Assembly (NCBI RefSeq): GCF_900167185.1
Contig: NZ_FUWM01000004.1
Span: 146,664-210,663 of the forward strand
Length of the DNA stretch: 64,000 bases
Direction of reading: 5' to 3'
From: Selenihalanaerobacter shriftii
GTDB taxonomy: Bacteria > Bacillota > Halanaerobiia > Halobacteroidales > Acetohalobiaceae
This document shows positions 1 to 8,196 of the stretch, one piece after another. The notes below the pieces were generated by a model that worked only from the letters and a program-made list of their open reading frames with translations, had not been told where the DNA came from and did not search any database. The translations under genes were made by a program, and so were the position numbers. Position 1 is the stretch's first letter; each line of letters starts with the position of its first letter.

Positions 1-585
1 TGTTTTCATGATTAAGTCATCAAAATCTAAAGCATTATTATCCTTTAATCGTTGTTGATACTTTTCATAAGCATCTCCAATAATTCGTTCAAAATAACTA
101 CCCACTCGTTCTTGATAAGTCTTTACATCTATTAATTCATTCTTAGCATCACTAATTTGATTTAAGACAGAACGAGGCTCAAACTGTTTAGTATCTAAAT
201 TTAACTCATTCTTAATAATATCCTTAATCAATGCTCGCTGATCTGTAGTATCATAAATAACAAAATTTGAATTATAACCTAGTTTACCAATTTCTCTTCT
301 TAAGATGCGTACTGCAATCGAATGAAAAGTACTCATCCAAACTTCTCTACTATCCTGAGAGATTAACTCTTCTATCCGTTCTTTCATCTCAGTAGCTGCC
401 TTATTAGTAAAAGTAACTGCTAAAATATTATAAGGGTCTACCCCAATTTCTTGAATTAAATAAGCAATCCGTCTTGTTAATACTCTTGTCTTTCCACTAC
501 CTGCCCCGGCTAAAACCAATAAAGGTCCATCTACATGTTTTACTGCTTCCTCTTGTTGAGGATTTAAGTCAGATAAAATATTCAT
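1..585 (-). CDS. pcrA: UvrD/PcrA-type superfamily 1 DNA helicase, N-terminal part only
   Basis: The gene begins at 585 and runs off the left edge, so only the first 195 codons are visible. They encode helicase domain 1A of a UvrD/PcrA ATP-dependent 3'-5' DNA helicase, which acts in repair and replication. Visible motifs are the Q-motif LNPQQ (residues 7-11), the Walker A AGAGSGKT (26-33), motif Ia TFTNKAA and motif Ib STFHS. An AAGGAGGA Shine-Dalgarno lies just upstream of the ATG. Whether it is PcrA or another UvrD paralog cannot be decided from the fragment; PcrA is usual for the single housekeeping copy in Firmicutes. Confidence 0.9.
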   Translation of the reverse strand, partial: MNILSDLNPQQEEAVKHVDGPLLVLAGAGSGKTRVLTRRIAYLIQEIGVDPYNILAVTFTNKAATEMKERIEELISQDSREVWMSTFHSIAVRILRREIGKLGYNSNFVIYDTTDQRALIKDIIKNELNLDTKQFEPRSVLNQISDAKNELIDVKTYQERVGSYFERIIGDAYEKYQQRLKDNNALDFDDLIMKT

Positions 586-708
586 TCTAAAGTCCTCCTT
601 TTAACTGATATAATTATAACTAATAATCAAGAATATGTCTAATCTATTTAGTTCTATTTTGGAGTATTCTTTCATAAATTTATTTAATAGAAGAAAGGAG
701 TTTATAAC

Positions 709-1227
709 ATGAAAAGAATTATTTTAATCTTATTTGTTATTGCATTCTGTAGCGGCATCTCTATTAGCCTTATCTTTGCTCCTAAATCTGCAACTCAACC
801 TGAAAATCTTAAAATTCCTGATCTAACTTTAAAAACTAATACTGGTAAGAAGATTAATCTTAGCAAAAATATAAATACTAAGACCATCCTTCTTTTCTGG
901 CTACCTAAGTCTCTAAGTTGTCAAAAACAGCTGCAAACTCTTCAGAAAATTCAAAATGAATATTCTGATTCAGTCTTAATCTATGGAGTTTCTATTGGTA
1001 CTATTGAAAAAGAAGCAGTTGAAGAAATAAAAATAGAGAATAGTATCACCTATCCTCTATTAATTGATAAAGATGCCAAATTATCAGAAGAATTATTAAT
1101 CAGTGCTATCCCTACTTTAATTTTCATCAATAACCAAGGAATAATGGTTGAAAAGCATGTCGGCTTAATGGATATACCTGAGTTAAAAAAGAATTTGAAC
1201 TCTATAGCACAGCAACCTAATAAATAA
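709..1227 (+). CDS. Membrane-anchored TlpA/redoxin-like protein with one active-site cysteine
   Basis: This 172-residue protein has an N-terminal hydrophobic signal or anchor (about residues 4-24) followed by a thioredoxin-like domain of the TlpA/redoxin type, expected outside the cytoplasmic membrane. The strand leading to the active site reads LLFWLPKSLSCQKQL. Compared with the family pattern FWAxWCxxC, the first cysteine is replaced by serine (SLSC) and only the second remains. The cis-proline region is SAIPTLIFI. A classical dithiol exchange is therefore unlikely; a peroxiredoxin-like, glutathionylation-type or structural role is possible. It is one of few plus-strand genes and converges on the germination operon with a 3-bp gap. 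SD AAAGGAG precedes the ATG. Confidence 0.7.
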   Translation: MKRIILILFVIAFCSGISISLIFAPKSATQPENLKIPDLTLKTNTGKKINLSKNINTKTILLFWLPKSLSCQKQLQTLQKIQNEYSDSVLIYGVSIGTIEKEAVEEIKIENSITYPLLIDKDAKLSEELLISAIPTLIFINNQGIMVEKHVGLMDIPELKKNLNSIAQQPNK

Positions 1228-1230
1228 TTT

Positions 1231-1470
1231 TTAACTAAACCAAGTATAAAATTTTAACCCTATATACAGCGCTGCCCCTCCTACCATATAAAGCCATCCT
1301 ACTACTTGAGCAAATCTTTTCTCTCGTTCTAAATCATCTTCATCTAAATTATGAGTTTCATAAAAAGCAGAATAAGCCCCAATGCTAACTACTAACACAG
1401 CTGGCAAAGGGGTATAAACACTGACTAAATATTCTACGAAAAACTTTAAGTAATTTGATACTACTGACAA
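1231..1470 (-). CDS. Small two-helix membrane protein at the end of the germination operon
   Basis: I do not recognise this short protein by family. It has two predicted membrane segments (around TPLPAVLVVSIGAYSAF and the C-terminal VVGWLYMVGGAALYIGL) separated by an acidic, charged loop NLDEDDLEREKR. An upstream GTG at 1479 touches the Shine-Dalgarno AAGAAGG directly, whereas the TTG at 1470 sits 8 nt from it, so I choose the TTG (79 residues). It starts about 20 bp after the GerAC-like gene and is probably co-transcribed, so a role in the germinant receptor or the spore membrane is a reasonable inference and no more. Confidence 0.6.
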   Translation of the reverse strand: MSVVSNYLKFFVEYLVSVYTPLPAVLVVSIGAYSAFYETHNLDEDDLEREKRFAQVVGWLYMVGGAALYIGLKFYTWFS

Positions 1471-1489
1471 ATCAATCACCTTCTTTACT

Positions 1490-2773
1490 TTACTTAACTA
1501 ATCCTATTCTTCTAATCTTAACTTCTGGTTCAACTCTTACTTTAACACCTGCAAACTCTTTATGCCAATTCTTTTTAACCTTCTTCCAAACTTTAGGTTC
1601 ATGACGGCGTAATTGTTCTCCAAATCCAAAAAAATCTGTTTGAAATTCTTGCTGTGCCTTATCAATCACTTGCATAGTATTTTTTTTAATATGTTCTTCT
1701 ATATTCTTTTCTAGCTTTTTAATATATTGATCATTCATAAGATTAACCTTACTTTGTATTTCTACTATATTACCTTCAAGTTTAATTTCAACTTTGAAAG
1801 TAATCTTTTCTTTCTTTACAATAGGCTTTATTCTTATATTAAGGCCGTTAGATTCATAAACAGCTTTATTCCCTTCTTTAAGACCAGGAATAATTATTTC
1901 TCCCTGCCCAGTAGCATTTTTAACTCGTAAAGCAGATTGAGTTTCTAACTCCCCTAACCACCCTACCATCTTCTCACCTCTAAAAATAGCACTTCCACAT
2001 ACCTTAACATCCTTTTCCCCTGTGACTATCCTAGGTACTAATGAACCAGCTCCAGTATGTATATTAATCATAAATTCCCCTAAAGTAATTGGACTAACTC
2101 TCGAACATTTAACTTTATTCTCTACAATCATGGATATGTAAGAACTCGTGACCTGTTCAACCGGAGTATTAAGTGCTAAAATTTCTTCAACATTCTCTGG
2201 ACAAACAAAAACATTTACTCTTCTTTGTACTTCATTGTCTCTTTCAAAAAAATCTAATAAATCTTGTACACCTTCTCTGGCCAAAGATTCTTTTATAATC
2301 ATACTCTTTAAATGCCCTAAATAGACTCGACGATTAGAACGAGAGGCAAACTGTTGGCAAGCTTCTAAAACAGTGTCAGCATTGGTACTTACAATCCAAG
2401 TCGGTTCACCATTACCTCCACCTTCACCTCCAACTAAATTACGTACAATAGGGGCTTCAATAGTAACTTTTAATTGATCTTGTCTTCTTTCTGCTCTTGT
2501 TATCACCTCTCTAAATGACGGTTTTGCTATCTCTTCTACCTTATCTTGAATTTCTTTATCATTAGGTCGAATTATTCCTTCATCTCTTAATTTCTTTCTT
2601 GCCTTCTCCTCTAAATCATTTAACACCTCTTCTATAGATTTAGGTTGACTTATTCCTACTCCAAAAACAAATAATCTTTCTTCTATTTCTGTTCGGTCCC
2701 AACATCCTGTTACTATAGTAGTTAATAAGATTATTATTATTCCAAGTAATATATACTTATATATTTGCCTCAT
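1490..2773 (-). CDS. Ger(x)C-family spore germination lipoprotein (GerAC-like)
   Basis: C subunit of a Ger-type nutrient germinant receptor in the spore inner membrane. The signal peptide ends in the lipobox IVTGC with the lipidated cysteine at residue 24, followed by the family-typical CWDRTEIEER. The full 427-residue length fits GerAC proteins, including the C-terminal domain with the conserved region around FGFGEQLRRHEPKVW. An inserted charged stretch (residues about 48-85, rich in Lys/Glu) is longer than in the Bacillus proteins as I remember them. It follows the GerAA-like gene by 15 bp, and SD GAGGGG precedes the ATG. Unusually, no GerAB permease gene lies between or beside them. Confidence 0.9.
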   Translation of the reverse strand: MRQIYKYILLGIIIILLTTIVTGCWDRTEIEERLFVFGVGISQPKSIEEVLNDLEEKARKKLRDEGIIRPNDKEIQDKVEEIAKPSFREVITRAERRQDQLKVTIEAPIVRNLVGGEGGGNGEPTWIVSTNADTVLEACQQFASRSNRRVYLGHLKSMIIKESLAREGVQDLLDFFERDNEVQRRVNVFVCPENVEEILALNTPVEQVTSSYISMIVENKVKCSRVSPITLGEFMINIHTGAGSLVPRIVTGEKDVKVCGSAIFRGEKMVGWLGELETQSALRVKNATGQGEIIIPGLKEGNKAVYESNGLNIRIKPIVKKEKITFKVEIKLEGNIVEIQSKVNLMNDQYIKKLEKNIEEHIKKNTMQVIDKAQQEFQTDFFGFGEQLRRHEPKVWKKVKKNWHKEFAGVKVRVEPEVKIRRIGLVK

Positions 2774-2788
2774 CTTTAACCCCTCACT

Positions 2789-4384
2789 TTAATCATTATC
2801 CTCTTCTCCCCATTTATTATTTTCCCGTTCTATATCCTGTCGATTAGGGTCTTGAGGAGCTAATTCCTTAGGTCTTGTGGTCATTAAATGGGTTGGTGCC
2901 CTAATAAAATCATCCTTCCAATCAGAGAATCTATAAGGAGCTAATGGACTTAAATAAGGGACACCAAAACTCTTTAAAGTAACTAAATGAATTAATATAG
3001 CTAAAACTCCTAACATCATACCATAAAGTCCAAGTACAGCAGCTAAAATCATAAATCCAAATCTTATAAATCTTATGGACAATGAAACATTATAACTAGG
3101 AGTTATAAATGAAGCAATAGCCGTAATCGCCACTACAATAACCATAATTGGACTAGCGACCTTAGCCGAAACTGCTGCCTGTCCAATTACTAATCCCCCA
3201 ACAATACCTATAGTCTGTCCAATAGGCCCTGGTAATCTAATACCAGCTTCTCTTAATAATTCAATAGTTACTTCCATAACTCCCGCCTCTATAAAAGCAG
3301 GAAAAGGTACCCCCTCTCTAGTTGCTGCAACGCTCATCATCAATTCAGTAGGAATCATCCCTGGATGAAACGAGGTTAAAGCTATAAAAAGTGCTGGTGC
3401 TAAAGCAGATATAAAAATAGAAGTAAATCTTAAAATACGAATAGCGCTCATTACTAACCAACGCTCATTATAATCCTCTGGTGATTGATATAATTGACTA
3501 AAAGTAACCGGAACTAGTAAGACCATAGGTGTATTGTCGACTAAAATTGCTACTCTACCTTCTAATAAAGATCCAACCACCTTGTCTGGCCGTTCTGTAA
3601 CTTGAATCTGCGGGAAAGGAGAATAATGGCTATCTTCTATTAGTTGCTCTATATAACCAGTTTCTAAAATTTGATCAATATCTATAGTATCTAAACGGGC
3701 CTTCACTTCATTAATAATTTCTTTATTAGCTATCCCTTTTACATAAGCTAAAGCTACATCTGTCTTAGTCCTCCTGCCAATTTTAGTAGATTGAATCTTT
3801 AAATTAGGGTCTCTAATTCTCCTTCTTATTAAGACTGTATTCATCCTAATAGTTTCAGTGAAACCATCTCTAGGTCCCCGAATGACTGACTCAGTTGCAG
3901 GCTCTTGAATTCCCCTACTTGGCCAACCTCTAGCACTAATAATTAAAGCTTGATCATCACCATCAAAGAAAAGAGCTGTCTCACCTGATAATATAGATAA
4001 TACTACATCATCGAAATTTTCTGCTTTACTCACTGATTCAGCAGAAAGCACAAAGCTTTCAACAGTCTGAGCCAAATTGCTTTTATTAATCTCTACATCC
4101 GGATCTGTCTCTCTAATTCTATGCATTAATGGAGTTAAGACTTGCTCATTAAGAAGAGCCTTACTAATCATTCCATCTACATAAACCATTAAAGCTTTTA
4201 AATCACTTCTTCCGGCAATATTAAATTCCTTAATGGTAATATCACCATTATCACCTAATAAGTTATCTAAATACTCTTTATTTTTATCTAATTTCTTATG
4301 TAATTTAGGTGCTGGATCGGCTTCTTTTTCAGTTATATCACGATTAAATAAGCTTTTAAATTGATCCTTTATATCCTTCCACAT
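2789..4384 (-). CDS. GerA-family spore germination protein (GerAA-like)
   Basis: A subunit of a Ger-type germinant receptor, 531 residues. The hydrophilic N-terminal half carries the hallmark GPRDGFTE segment (around residue 170) and the following RRRIRDPNL. The C-terminal half holds several membrane segments (about 320-480), including the PGMIPTELMMSVAATREGVPFP motif region typical of GerAA/SpoVAF proteins. SD GGAGGGG is 5 nt from the ATG. It is the first gene of a three-gene operon with GerAC and a small membrane protein. A forespore-type promoter motif lies about 55 bp upstream. The partner B subunit is absent from the locus. Confidence 0.92.
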   Translation of the reverse strand: MWKDIKDQFKSLFNRDITEKEADPAPKLHKKLDKNKEYLDNLLGDNGDITIKEFNIAGRSDLKALMVYVDGMISKALLNEQVLTPLMHRIRETDPDVEINKSNLAQTVESFVLSAESVSKAENFDDVVLSILSGETALFFDGDDQALIISARGWPSRGIQEPATESVIRGPRDGFTETIRMNTVLIRRRIRDPNLKIQSTKIGRRTKTDVALAYVKGIANKEIINEVKARLDTIDIDQILETGYIEQLIEDSHYSPFPQIQVTERPDKVVGSLLEGRVAILVDNTPMVLLVPVTFSQLYQSPEDYNERWLVMSAIRILRFTSIFISALAPALFIALTSFHPGMIPTELMMSVAATREGVPFPAFIEAGVMEVTIELLREAGIRLPGPIGQTIGIVGGLVIGQAAVSAKVASPIMVIVVAITAIASFITPSYNVSLSIRFIRFGFMILAAVLGLYGMMLGVLAILIHLVTLKSFGVPYLSPLAPYRFSDWKDDFIRAPTHLMTTRPKELAPQDPNRQDIERENNKWGEEDND

Positions 4385-4438
4385 CTAAGCCCCTCCATCT
4401 AATATAATAGTAGTTTAATTTAAAATATAGCCTAAAAT

Positions 4439-4468
4439 TAGTATGCATAATCCACCAAAAAATATGCA
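4439..4468 (-). promoter_or_regulatory. Candidate sigma-G (forespore) promoter of the gerA operon
   Basis: On the minus strand, TGCATA (4463-4468) and CATACTA (4439-4445) are separated by exactly 17 bp. This closely matches the known sigma-G consensus (TGAATA, 17-18 bp, CATACTA) that drives gerA-type operons in Bacillus. It sits 55 bp upstream of the GerAA start, immediately after the T-tract of the preceding terminator. Confidence 0.7.
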
Positions 4469-4506
4469 AAAAAAGAACCCTTTCAGTAATAAACCGAAAG
4501 GGTTAA
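4469..4506 (-). terminator. Intrinsic terminator after the COG2509 gene
   Basis: A GAAAGGGTT/AACCCTTTC stem with a 10-nt loop is followed on the minus strand by a run of Ts. It lies 18-50 bp downstream of the flavoprotein stop and isolates it from the gerA operon. Confidence 0.85.
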
Positions 4507-4523
4507 ACTATATTTATCTTAAA

Positions 4524-5915
4524 TTATTTATTTAAAAGGTCTCTACCAATAACTACTCCTGAAGCAGAAGCTTGGATTAATCCTCGAGTAATACCAGCAC
4601 CATCTCCAGCTACATATAAATTTTCAACCTTGGTTTCTAAAGAATCATCAACCTTTAACCTAGAAGAATAGAACTTAACTTCTACTCCATATAATAAAGT
4701 ATGACGGGAATATATACCTGGAGCAACCTTGTCTAACGCCTCTAACATCTCTACAATGGCCGTCATATGTCGATAAGGCAATACTAAGCTTAAATCTCCT
4801 GGCGTAGCTTCTTTAAAAGTTGGCTCTACTAAACCACGCTGTATTCTACTCTCTGTAGATCTTCGTCCACTTAAAAAATCACCTAACCTTTGGACTAAGA
4901 TTCCTCCGCCTAGCAAATTAGCTAATTTAGCTATATCTTTACCATAAGTAATCGGTTCTTTAAACGGTTCAGTAAAACTTTTACTAACTAAAAGTGCAAA
5001 GTTAGTATTTTCTGTTTTTATTTCAGCATGACTATGTCCGTTAACTGTAATTAAACCGTTATTATTTTCATTTACTACTTCACCATTTGGACACATACAA
5101 AAAGTTCTAACTTTATCATCAAAAGTAGGAGTATGATAAATGAATTTAGATTCATAAATTACATCTGTCAAGTTTTCTAAAACTGCTGCAGGCACCTCTA
5201 CTCTAACACCAATATCTACAGGATTAATGGCCATATTTATATCTAACTTTTCAGCTTCTTTGCTTAACCATTCAGAGTTTTCTCTTCCTGGTGCTACTAC
5301 TACTGCTCCTGCTTGAATTTGCTGTCCGTTTTTTAGCTTAACCCCTGTAGCCTTACCATTATTGACCAATAAATCAGTTACTCTAACTCCAATCTGGACT
5401 TCTACTCCATTATCTATAAGATACTCTTTCATCTTAGATAACACTTTTCTACTATACCCCGTTCCTAAGTGTCTAATCCTAGATGGAACAAACTTCAACT
5501 CCGCTTGAATAGCTTGATGATTAATCTCATCTAAAACTTCTGGAGAAGCTCCATATACTTTTTCTGGGGCACCAAACTTTAAATATTCTTCATCTACATA
5601 GCTAATTAACTCTGATAACCTATCTTTTCCTATATAATCTGCTAAATTACCTCCTACATTTGTAGATAAAGTTAATTTACCATCACTAAAAGCTCCAGCT
5701 CCCCCCCAGCCACAAACAATAGAACAATTATTACAAGAGATACAATTTAAATCCTTATCTTTAGCTGGACAACTGCGTTTATCGATATCTTCTCCTTTTT
5801 CCAAAATTAAAATATCTAAATCTGCTTCTTCCTTGATTACTTCTAAAGCAGTAAAAATCCCAGCTGGACCAGCTCCTACAATAATTAGATCATAACTTTC
5901 TAGTAAATCTGCCAT
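4524..5915 (-). CDS. FAD-dependent dehydrogenase/oxidoreductase, COG2509 family
   Basis: A 463-residue cytosolic flavoprotein of unknown substrate. The N-terminal FAD-binding motif is GAGPAG (residues 14-19). A conserved cysteine-rich segment with CISCNNCSIVC then GWGGAGAFSDGKL follows, as in the uncharacterised COG2509 dehydrogenases. The C-terminal FAD signature is AGDGAGITRGLIQAS. A GTG at 5924 overlaps the Shine-Dalgarno AAGGAG itself, so the ATG at 5915, spaced 8 nt from it, is the better start. It is a single-gene unit with its own terminator. The cysteines could bind a cluster or act in redox, which is inference. Confidence 0.85.
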   Translation of the reverse strand: MADLLESYDLIIVGAGPAGIFTALEVIKEEADLDILILEKGEDIDKRSCPAKDKDLNCISCNNCSIVCGWGGAGAFSDGKLTLSTNVGGNLADYIGKDRLSELISYVDEEYLKFGAPEKVYGASPEVLDEINHQAIQAELKFVPSRIRHLGTGYSRKVLSKMKEYLIDNGVEVQIGVRVTDLLVNNGKATGVKLKNGQQIQAGAVVVAPGRENSEWLSKEAEKLDINMAINPVDIGVRVEVPAAVLENLTDVIYESKFIYHTPTFDDKVRTFCMCPNGEVVNENNNGLITVNGHSHAEIKTENTNFALLVSKSFTEPFKEPITYGKDIAKLANLLGGGILVQRLGDFLSGRRSTESRIQRGLVEPTFKEATPGDLSLVLPYRHMTAIVEMLEALDKVAPGIYSRHTLLYGVEVKFYSSRLKVDDSLETKVENLYVAGDGAGITRGLIQASASGVVIGRDLLNK

Positions 5916-5992
5916 CAATTCCACTCCTTTTAGTTAAATTGATTCACTCCCTTGGCTATTATTCTAGTCAAACCTTAAAACTCCTTCATATT

Positions 5993-6664
5993 TTAAGGTT
6001 TAAATGGTGACATACTATTAGCTCTTTTAATCAACTTAACTAGATATATATATAACATTAATACAGTGATAGCAACACCGCCCATGGATATAAAATTCCC
6101 TACTACTAAAAAATCATAAATCCCATGCAGTAAAGCAACTTGAATTAAACCAATCGAAATCAGTCTAATCTCTGAACCTCTTCCCATTTTAGCTAAACCT
6201 AAATAGTATCCCGCTATCCCCGAAAATGATGCGTGAACTAATGTAGTTATAAATGCTCGTACAACTCCTACCTTATATCCAAATACAACTGTATAAAGCA
6301 AATTTTCAACTACTGCAAATCCTAACCCTGCACTAATTGAATAAATAATACCATCCATTACTTCATTAAATTCTTCAGATTTATATAATCCATACCAAAC
6401 AACAATAAGTTTAAAAAATTCTTCAGTTAACCCAACCACTACAGTTGTTAATATAAATAACTTAATTAAACTAGCACTATTATTTATCTGATTAGCAAAA
6501 GGTAGTTCAATTAATCCAACAGGTATTACTGCTAAAGCTCCATACATAAATGCCTTAATAATTAATCCTACAGGCTCTGGTTCATATTTATCTTGGCGAT
6601 AAAAGAAATAAACCCATAATATCCCTGGTACTAAAGAGACTAATAGTAATAAAAGAACTCTAAT
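5993..6664 (-). CDS. prsW: PrsW-family intramembrane metalloprotease with apparent ATT start
   Basis: PrsW proteases are multi-pass membrane proteins that cleave anti-sigma factors. Motifs seen: TEEFFK (EE at 81-82), ENLLY (120-121), HASFSGIAGYY (H144) and HGIYD (H180, D184). The first ATG in frame (6547) would remove the first helix and the family-typical segment PGILWVYFFYRQDKYEPEPV. That segment is encoded in the same open frame upstream, which contains no ATG, GTG or TTG. An ATT at 6664 lies 6 nt after the SD GAGAGGTGG, so I place the start there, giving 223 residues, close to Bacillus PrsW (about 218). It could be a sequencing error, but the ribosome site is convincing. Confidence 0.75.
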   Translation of the reverse strand: MRVLLLLLVSLVPGILWVYFFYRQDKYEPEPVGLIIKAFMYGALAVIPVGLIELPFANQINNSASLIKLFILTTVVVGLTEEFFKLIVVWYGLYKSEEFNEVMDGIIYSISAGLGFAVVENLLYTVVFGYKVGVVRAFITTLVHASFSGIAGYYLGLAKMGRGSEIRLISIGLIQVALLHGIYDFLVVGNFISMGGVAITVLMLYIYLVKLIKRANSMSPFKP

Positions 6665-6686
6665 ATTGCTCCACCTCTCTTGAGAT

Positions 6687-6720
6687 AAAAATATAACGGC
6701 AATATTGCCGTTATATTTTT
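6687..6720 (-). terminator. Perfect-palindrome terminator between the beta-grasp gene and prsW
   Basis: A 34-bp perfect inverted repeat centred on CGGCAATATTGCCG with A and T flanks follows the stop of the 96-residue gene by 2 bp. It reads as an intrinsic terminator on the minus strand. The prsW ribosome site begins only 15 bp further on, so read-through would supply prsW. Confidence 0.75.
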
Positions 6721-6722
6721 AT

Positions 6723-7013
6723 CTATTCTATTTCTGATTTTAAAGTGTCATCATTATTATCCACATGCTCCTCACTAACATCTTCAACTTTATAATCTAT
6801 TCCTGATTCAAAAATCACTTGATCTCCCGAGTTTAAAGAATAATATTCTGATCGCTTAACTCCATTAACCATAATTCTTTCAGTATATTCTGGCGGTATA
6901 TCTAATACTCTTTTTAAACTACCAATAGTCATATTATCTCTTAAAATCATATCTACTGTTGTATCCTGATTTTGTACGTTAGCAAGATCATTAATTGCTA
7001 ATTCAATTCTCAT
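6723..7013 (-). CDS. Small protein with MoaD/ThiS-like beta-grasp features
   Basis: A 96-residue acidic protein of unknown function. The central part, with GSLKRVLDIPPEYTERIMVNG (in shortened form IMVNGVKRS) followed by LNSGDQVIFES, resembles the core of MoaD/ThiS/ubiquitin-like proteins, where VNG then GD..I/F are typical. It ends in an acidic tail (DNNDDTLKSEIE) and lacks the C-terminal Gly-Gly needed for adenylation and sulfur transfer. It is therefore not an ordinary sulfur carrier. SD GGAGTGG precedes the ATG. The match is by eye and the family assignment is tentative. Confidence 0.55.
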   Translation of the reverse strand: MRIELAINDLANVQNQDTTVDMILRDNMTIGSLKRVLDIPPEYTERIMVNGVKRSEYYSLNSGDQVIFESGIDYKVEDVSEEHVDNNDDTLKSEIE

Positions 7014-7146
7014 ATTTATCCACTCCTCTTTTATCTGCTATATCTGCTATAATAATTTTAATTAGTCTTATTATATCCAGATATCCAAAAAATATTTCAG
7101 CTATTCTTAAATAAGCATCTAAAGAGTGGAACTATATCATATGAAA

Positions 7147-7797
7147 TTATTCGCTAACTACCAACTTTCTCCGACGATTTTTAATCTGTTGTTGCAAAAC
7201 AAAATTAGAGATTTGATCCTCTACTTTACTGCTTAATATATCAAACTTAATCCCTATTTCATACTCATCGCCCTTTTTTAGTACTCTTACTACTTCTCCT
7301 AAAATTTCAAAATCATTTTCGTTTAATCTAAATCTCAAATCTATAACTAATTCTTCTAATAATTTAATATCTGATTTAAAACAAATTCCTCCACCACTAA
7401 TATCTATCATCTGTCCATGCCCTTTCTTATCTTCTAAATGAGTTAAATTTTCACCTTGATAACTTACTGGACTAAATTCAATCTCTGTTTGATATTCTAC
7501 CCGTACAAATTGTCTTCGTTGATAATTTTGAATTTTGTTAGGTAATTTTAATTTAATTAAAGGCATCTCTACACTCACAATTTCAGTATTAAAATAATAA
7601 ATTCCTTGAGCATTATCTATGTAAACCATCTGAACCAATTTACCACTTGTTAAGTCTAAGTCATTTGATAATTGAACTATTAATCTTTCATTTTTAATTT
7701 CAAGGATTTGACATCTAATAGTATCAGATAAATCACTAAAATCAACAGCTGGTTTTCTAAAATTTAATTTTTTATTTACCAAGTGGTTGATATCCAT
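7147..7797 (-). CDS. PilZ-domain c-di-GMP receptor, YcgR-like
   Basis: The protein has an N-terminal YcgR-type flagellar-brake domain (about residues 1-95) and a C-terminal PilZ domain. The c-di-GMP-binding residues are present: RRQFVR (RxxxR) and DISGGG (D/NxSxxG) about 33 residues later. It should act in the cytosol by binding c-di-GMP and adjusting motility or surface behaviour. Two in-frame ATGs (7809 and 7797) exist. The first overlaps the AAAAGG box, so I choose the second, giving 216 residues starting MDINHLVNKKL; the choice is not certain. No flagellar gene lies nearby. Confidence 0.82.
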   Translation of the reverse strand: MDINHLVNKKLNFRKPAVDFSDLSDTIRCQILEIKNERLIVQLSNDLDLTSGKLVQMVYIDNAQGIYYFNTEIVSVEMPLIKLKLPNKIQNYQRRQFVRVEYQTEIEFSPVSYQGENLTHLEDKKGHGQMIDISGGGICFKSDIKLLEELVIDLRFRLNENDFEILGEVVRVLKKGDEYEIGIKFDILSSKVEDQISNFVLQQQIKNRRRKLVVSE

Positions 7798-7875
7798 ATG
7801 TCTCCACATCCTTTTAAGCAGATTGCCTTATTAATCATTCTATCATAAAATTACATAATTTTCAATATATGAAAA

Positions 7876-8139
7876 TCATGCCCGCTCACCTATATTTTTA
7901 TCACTCATGCTTTTTTTACTTATATTTTTATCACTTATACTTTCTTCACTATCTTTTACTCTATCCCAAGCCGTTTCATGTAAATAATAAATCAAAATCT
8001 TAGCAATTATTTCTAACGAAGCTACTGAACCAGCTATCTCCATTTCACCAGTCAAAAAATATACAATTGAAACAGTAGTGAATGACGCTGTAATTCGCCA
8101 AGTAATACTCTTTAACACTCTTCTTAACTTATTACTCAT
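7876..8139 (-). CDS. DUF2061 small membrane protein with repetitive charged tail
   Basis: An 87-residue membrane protein of the DUF2061 family. The conserved core begins LRRVLKSITWRITASFTTV and continues through a second hydrophobic segment SLEIIAKILIYYLHETAWDRV. DUF2061 proteins often sit beside or are fused to sulfate-activation enzymes, and this one follows cysNC here. After the core there is an odd tail of near-repeats (SISDKNISKKSMSDKNIG) that looks recently expanded. Its job is unknown; a role in sulfate uptake is only suggested by context. SD GGAGG precedes the ATG. Confidence 0.75.
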   Translation of the reverse strand: MSNKLRRVLKSITWRITASFTTVSIVYFLTGEMEIAGSVASLEIIAKILIYYLHETAWDRVKDSEESISDKNISKKSMSDKNIGERA

Positions 8140-8162
8140 TCCTAATTACCTCCAACTTTTAT

Positions 8163-8196
8163 CAGTTTACAGTTGACGGTTGACAGTTAATTCATT
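8163..8196. repeat. Degenerate TGACAGTTAAC-type repeat
   Basis: A stretch made of repeated variants of GTTGACAGTT/GTTTACAGTT. The same low-complexity motif family recurs at 8416-8456 (inside the 3' end of cysNC), 10335-10400 and 31763-31826. Confidence 0.6.
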
